Source: Flavobacterium macrobrachii (GTDB lineage Bacteria; Bacteroidota; Bacteroidia; Flavobacteriales; Flavobacteriaceae). From it: a stretch of DNA of 64,000 nt. Location of the stretch: assembly GCF_014486675.1 (NCBI RefSeq), contig NZ_JACTAC010000008.1:1-64000 (forward strand). Direction: 5' to 3'. Positions 60,707 through 64,000 of the stretch are shown in pieces; within the stretch, counting starts at the first letter, position 1, and each line of letters begins with the position of its first letter. The notes under the pieces are model-generated. The model saw nothing but the letters and a program-made list of their open reading frames with translations. It was not told the origin of the DNA and made no database searches. The position numbers and the translations under genes are program-made.

Positions 60707-61804
60707 ATGAAAAAAATCTTGAATATTTTGGTTATCATTCCGCTGTTTGTTTTAAACGCCTGCGGTCAATCGAACAATAAACAAAAAAACACAACAACAA
60801 AAACAATTGCAATGGAAAACGTAATCAGCAAACCTGAAAATCCGTATTACTCTAATACCGACACAAAAAAATTAAATGTACCAAATGCCGAATGGAAGAA
60901 AATTCTATCTCCAGACTTGTATGCCGTTGCTCGTGAAGCCGATACAGAACGTGCTTTCACGGGAACGATGTGGAAAAGTGAAACTAAAGGAACTTATTAC
61001 TGTGCAACCTGCGGAAATAAATTATTTAAATCCGACCAAAAGTTTGTGAGTAGTTGTGGTTGGCCAAGTTTTTTTGAGCAAAACAACAAAGAAAGCATCA
61101 CTTTCAAACCTGATAATTCTTATGGAATGCAACGCACCGAAGCACTTTGCGGAAGATGTGATAGTCATTTAGGACATTTATTTGATGATGGTCCAGAACC
61201 GACTGGAAAAAGATATTGTATGAACGCGATTTCACTGGACTTTGTGCCTGATGCAATTGCTACAAATTCAGGAAATAGTGAAACAATTGTTCTTGGCGGT
61301 GGCTGTTTTTGGTGTGTGGAAGCGGTTTATGAAAATCTTGATGGAGTAAGCAAAGTTGTTTCGGGATATGCTGGTGGAAGTGTTGAAAATCCGAGTTATG
61401 AAGAAGTTTGCACTGGAAGAACTGGTGCAGCAGAAGTAGTTGAAATTACGTATGATAAAACCAAAACGAATTTGGACGAAATTTTTAAAGTGTTTTTCAC
61501 TGTTCACGATCCAACTACTTTAAACCGACAAGGTGCTGATGTTGGTACGCAATATCGCTCGGTGATTTTTTATAAAAATGAAAACGAGAAAAAAGCTGCT
61601 CAAGATTTAATTAAGGATTTGAACAAGGAAGTTTTTGATAATAAAATTGTGACTACGCTTGAACCTTTGAAAAAATTCTATAAAGCGGAAGAATACCACC
61701 AAGGTTATTATGAAAACAACAAGAACAAGCCGTACTGTCAAATGGTCATTCAACCGAAAATTGAAAAGTTTGAAAAGGTTTTTAAGGATAGATTGAAGAA
61801 ATAG
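60707..61804 (+). CDS. Exported MsrB-MsrA fusion (methionine sulfoxide reductase)
   Basis: A 365-residue lipoprotein (lipobox VLNAC, Cys near residue 19). It combines MsrB at the N-terminal side (about 55-185: zinc CATCGNK and CGRCDSH, catalytic Cys in GKRYCMN) with MsrA at the C-terminal side (about 190-350: catalytic Cys in GGGCFWCVEAVYE, then YAGGSVENPSYEEV). Together they would reduce both stereoisomers of methionine sulfoxide in exported proteins. The domain order B then A is the reverse of some classical fusions. The gene is divergent from idi. It ends near a hairpin built of ACAAAGTTCAC-type words. Confidence 0.93.
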   Translation: MKKILNILVIIPLFVLNACGQSNNKQKNTTTKTIAMENVISKPENPYYSNTDTKKLNVPNAEWKKILSPDLYAVAREADTERAFTGTMWKSETKGTYYCATCGNKLFKSDQKFVSSCGWPSFFEQNNKESITFKPDNSYGMQRTEALCGRCDSHLGHLFDDGPEPTGKRYCMNAISLDFVPDAIATNSGNSETIVLGGGCFWCVEAVYENLDGVSKVVSGYAGGSVENPSYEEVCTGRTGAAEVVEITYDKTKTNLDEIFKVFFTVHDPTTLNRQGADVGTQYRSVIFYKNENEKKAAQDLIKDLNKEVFDNKIVTTLEPLKKFYKAEEYHQGYYENNKNKPYCQMVIQPKIEKFEKVFKDRLKK

Positions 61805-61837
61805 GTTTAACCACAAAGTTCACTAGGAAGCACAAAG

Positions 61838-61868
61838 CTCACAAAGTAAAATTATTTTGTGAGTTTTT
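61838..61868 (+). terminator. Intrinsic terminator of msrBA
   Basis: CTCACAAA (61838-61845) pairs with TTTGTGAG (61856-61863), ten-base loop, then a T-run that overlaps the first bases of the convergent gene's end. The stem is built from the ACAAAG repeat words that fill 61809-61845. Confidence 0.7.
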
Positions 61869-63429
61869 ATTTTTTTAAAACCTCAGCGATTTTCAATGCA
61901 CATTTTTCTCCATCTATTGCTGCCGAAATAATTCCACCAGCATAACCTGCACCTTCGCCACACGGATACAATCCTTTTATCTTAAGATGTTCCAAAGTTT
62001 CGTTATCTCTCGGAATTCTAACTGGCGATGAAGTTCTACTTTCTGGCGCATGAAGAATAGCATCATTTGTTAAATAACCTCGCATCGTTTTTCCGAATTC
62101 TTTAAATCCTTCTCGCATGATTTGAGATAAAAATCCTGGGAAAACTTGTCCCATTTCTACTGAAGTTGTTCCGGGAACATAAGATGTTTTTGGAATATCT
62201 GCCGATACTTTATTTTGAGTAAAATCGACCATTCGTTGTGCTGGAACTTTTTGAGTTTGACCTGCTAAATGCCAAGCTTTTTGTTCGATAGCTTTTTGAA
62301 ATTCCATTCCGGCAAGTGCTCCAAATTTGGCGTATGGTTTAAAATCTTCTAATTTTAGTTCAACTACAATTCCAGAATTGGCAGTAGCTTGATCACGTTT
62401 GGATGGCGACCAACCATTAGTTACTACTTCGCCTGGACTTGTAGCACATGGTGCAATTACGCCACCTGGACACATACAAAACGAATACATACCTCGACCG
62501 TTGACTTGTTTTACAATGGAATATGGCGATGGCGGTAAAAATTCTCCTCGGAAATCACACGAATACTGAATTCTATCAATTAATTCCTGCGGATGTTCTG
62601 CGCGAACGCCTAATGCAAAAGGTTTTGCTTCGATAAATATTTTCTTTTTATCTAATAATTCAAAAATATCACGAGCGGAATGTCCTGTAGCAAGAATGAC
62701 TTTATTGGCAGAAATGACATCACCATTTTGAATAACAACTCCTTGAACTTCATTGTTTTTTATAATAAAATCGGTGACGCGAGTGTCGAATAAAACTTGT
62801 CCGCCGCATTCGATAATTTTTTCTCGAATGTCTTGAATAATTTGTGGCAATTTATTGGTTCCAATATGCGGATGTGCTTCTACTAGAATATCATCTGAAG
62901 CTCCGAAAGCAACTAATAATCTAAGAATTCTATCAACATCGCCACGCTTTTTGGAACGTGTGTATAATTTTCCATCAGAATAGGTTCCTGCTCCACCTTC
63001 GCCGAAACAATAATTACTGTCTTCGTTGACGATATGATCACGATTGATGGCTTTTAAATCGCGACGGCGACCGCGAACGTCTTTTCCTCGCTCGATAACT
63101 ATGGGTTTTAAACCCAATTCGATTAATTGTAAAGCGGCAAAAAGTCCGGCTGGACCAGCGCCAACAACTATAACTTCTTGTTGATTGGAAACATTCGGAT
63201 AATCGGGAAGTGCTATTTTTTGAGGAATAAACTCTTCATCGATTAAATAAACGGAGACTTTTAGATTAATCTTTATAGCTTTTTGTCGCGCGTCGATGGA
63301 GCGTTTTAAAACTACTACTTTTTGAACCAACTTTGTTGAAACACGAACTGTTTTTGCCACATATTCATAGAGCAAACTTTCATTGGCTGCTATTTCGGGA
63401 GAAACTTGGAGTAATAGTTCTTGTGGCAT
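61867..63429 (-). CDS. FAD-dependent dehydrogenase (COG2509 type)
   Basis: A 520-residue cytosolic flavoprotein. A small N-terminal domain of about 85 residues (VRVSTKLVQKVVVLKRSIDA near 28) precedes the FAD dinucleotide-binding motif VVGAGPAGLFAALQLIELG near residue 92. The second FAD region is VIERGKDVRGRRRDL, GEGGAGTYSDGKLYTR follows, and the C-terminal YPCGEGAGYAGGIISAAIDG completes the flavin site. This is the COG2509 FAD-dependent dehydrogenase pattern; the substrate is unknown. Own start ATG at 63429; it runs convergent with msrBA. Confidence 0.88.
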   Translation of the reverse strand: MPQELLLQVSPEIAANESLLYEYVAKTVRVSTKLVQKVVVLKRSIDARQKAIKINLKVSVYLIDEEFIPQKIALPDYPNVSNQQEVIVVGAGPAGLFAALQLIELGLKPIVIERGKDVRGRRRDLKAINRDHIVNEDSNYCFGEGGAGTYSDGKLYTRSKKRGDVDRILRLLVAFGASDDILVEAHPHIGTNKLPQIIQDIREKIIECGGQVLFDTRVTDFIIKNNEVQGVVIQNGDVISANKVILATGHSARDIFELLDKKKIFIEAKPFALGVRAEHPQELIDRIQYSCDFRGEFLPPSPYSIVKQVNGRGMYSFCMCPGGVIAPCATSPGEVVTNGWSPSKRDQATANSGIVVELKLEDFKPYAKFGALAGMEFQKAIEQKAWHLAGQTQKVPAQRMVDFTQNKVSADIPKTSYVPGTTSVEMGQVFPGFLSQIMREGFKEFGKTMRGYLTNDAILHAPESRTSSPVRIPRDNETLEHLKIKGLYPCGEGAGYAGGIISAAIDGEKCALKIAEVLKK

Positions 63430-63430
63430 T

Positions 63431-63500
63431 TAGATATTAGATTTATAATATTAGATATTAAATATTGAACCTCGACTTCGCTCAGTATAAACTAGTGTGA
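63431..63500. repeat. Intergenic TTAGATATTAGA-word repeat and CTCGACTTCGCTCAG motif
   Basis: Between two minus-strand genes, three or so copies of an A/T word (TTAGATATTAGA) are followed by CCTCGACTTCGCTCAGT (about 63471-63487). I recall the latter as part of a repeat common in Bacteroidota. No gene is present. Confidence 0.5.
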
Positions 63501-63535
63501 CATTATATTATCGATGCAAAAGTAATTATTTGTTT

Positions 63536-64000
63536 TTACTTTTTCTCCTCGAAAGCGCGCAAAGCGAAGGAAGCCAGCCAATGTTCGCCTTCATAGTTGC
63601 CATCGACCACGGACGGAAGCGAGAAGTTTAGATGGTAATCGGCTAGAGTTTTCAGATGTTTGAACTCGTTTGGATATTGATTTAACAAATGATACATGTT
63701 CCAAGCGCGACTGAAATTTAGTCCGTCGAGATGGACTAGATGTCCGTCGGTTCTATCGGAAACTCGGGCAACTTCCCATTTGTAATCTTTTTTGAAAAGG
63801 TTTGGTGCAAACTTTTTGAGCCACGTTAAAAACTCATTTTTAGGTAGAATTCGTTGCATCAAAGCCATTTCTTCCATGCATGGCGACAGGAAATCGGTTC
63901 CGCTTGGTTCCCAATTGAATGGACAGTTTTCGTCTTTTTGGAATAAACGAATGGCGTTTTCTTTGATGCTTTTTTGGAGTACTTCATTTTTAGAAAACAT
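63536..64000 (-). CDS. DUF2891 family protein, partial (C-terminal part)
   Basis: The 154 residues visible match the C-terminal half of the DUF2891 family: CPFNWEPSGTDFLSPCMEEM, LHLDGLNFSRAWNMYHLL-like VHLDGLNFSRAWNMYHL, and GNYEGEHWLASFAL near the end. Family members are about 330-350 residues and begin with a region not present here, so the gene continues past the window edge. The in-frame ATG at 64000 is not the true start. Its function is unknown; the fold is probably an alpha-alpha barrel. Confidence 0.85.
   Translation of the reverse strand: MFSKNEVLQKSIKENAIRLFQKDENCPFNWEPSGTDFLSPCMEEMALMQRILPKNEFLTWLKKFAPNLFKKDYKWEVARVSDRTDGHLVHLDGLNFSRAWNMYHLLNQYPNEFKHLKTLADYHLNFSLPSVVDGNYEGEHWLASFALRAFEEKK

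Overview
The window is AT-rich chromosomal DNA from a bacterium of the Bacteroidota, most probably a Flavobacterium or close relative. Three lines of evidence support this. Five large secreted proteins carry type IX secretion (T9SS) sorting domains, and gldF/gldG gliding genes are present. Several genes have the Bacteroidota promoter TTTG-N19-TAnnTTTG. Gene starts mostly lack Shine-Dalgarno sequences. The content is mainly core genome: I see no insertion sequence, integrase, prophage, CRISPR array or rRNA operon, and no gap longer than about 300 bases without a gene.

Layout. 1-6.9 kb: a DUF4294 protein, an M42 aminopeptidase, two small secreted proteins (one with ankyrin repeats), purC, a membrane-anchored GIPC-transferase-like domain protein, a small outer-membrane barrel and phoH. 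6.9-13.3 kb: a SAM hydrolase, a small monooxygenase, gldF-gldG, dnaN and mnmE. 13.3-25.4 kb: a frameshifted CHASE/PAS histidine kinase, a T9SS endonuclease I, a TlpA-like lipoprotein, tRNA-Tyr, a pRiA4b-ORF3-like protein with a nucleoid-associated protein, a BamA/TamA-like outer-membrane protein and an ABC exporter. 25.5-32.6 kb: two giant T9SS type B adhesin-like proteins, followed by a structured RNA-like element. 32.8-40.3 kb: typA, a PAS histidine kinase with its single-domain response regulator, rpsT, two tRNA-Glu genes, proS and a Trp/Asn/Gly-repeat lipoprotein. 40.3-51.9 kb: a FadL-like porin, a T9SS type A protein, rimO, a B12-binding radical SAM protein and a third T9SS type B protein. 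51.9-64 kb: a DUF4369 lipoprotein, an M61 peptidase, a DUF2805 protein, a sterol-desaturase-like hydroxylase, alkB, an EamA transporter, tRNA-Thr, manA, the idi-queD-peroxiredoxin operon, an exported MsrB-MsrA fusion, a COG2509-type FAD protein and the end of a DUF2891 gene.

Common theme. Much of the non-housekeeping content is envelope biology. GldF/GldG belong to the gliding machinery, and the five T9SS cargo proteins would be exported and displayed by the T9SS that accompanies it. The BamA-like and FadL-like barrels and the lipoproteins build the outer membrane. The three type B cargo proteins share a C-terminal module series ahead of the sorting domain.

Most notable observations: (i) a three-arm RNA-like fold at 32.66-32.77 kb; (ii) a frameshift that cuts off the ATPase lobe of a histidine kinase, explainable by loss of one 8-bp tandem copy; (iii) a repeated Cys-Asp/Asp-Gly module shared by the type B proteins; (iv) a radical SAM protein with a C-x4-C-x2-C cluster motif; (v) several short-word inverted-repeat islands, one apparently inside mnmE; (vi) an unusual hairpin leader upstream of rpsT; (vii) three genes that appear to start with TTG. 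I found no obviously new multi-gene system. The structured RNA and the shared module architecture are the best leads.
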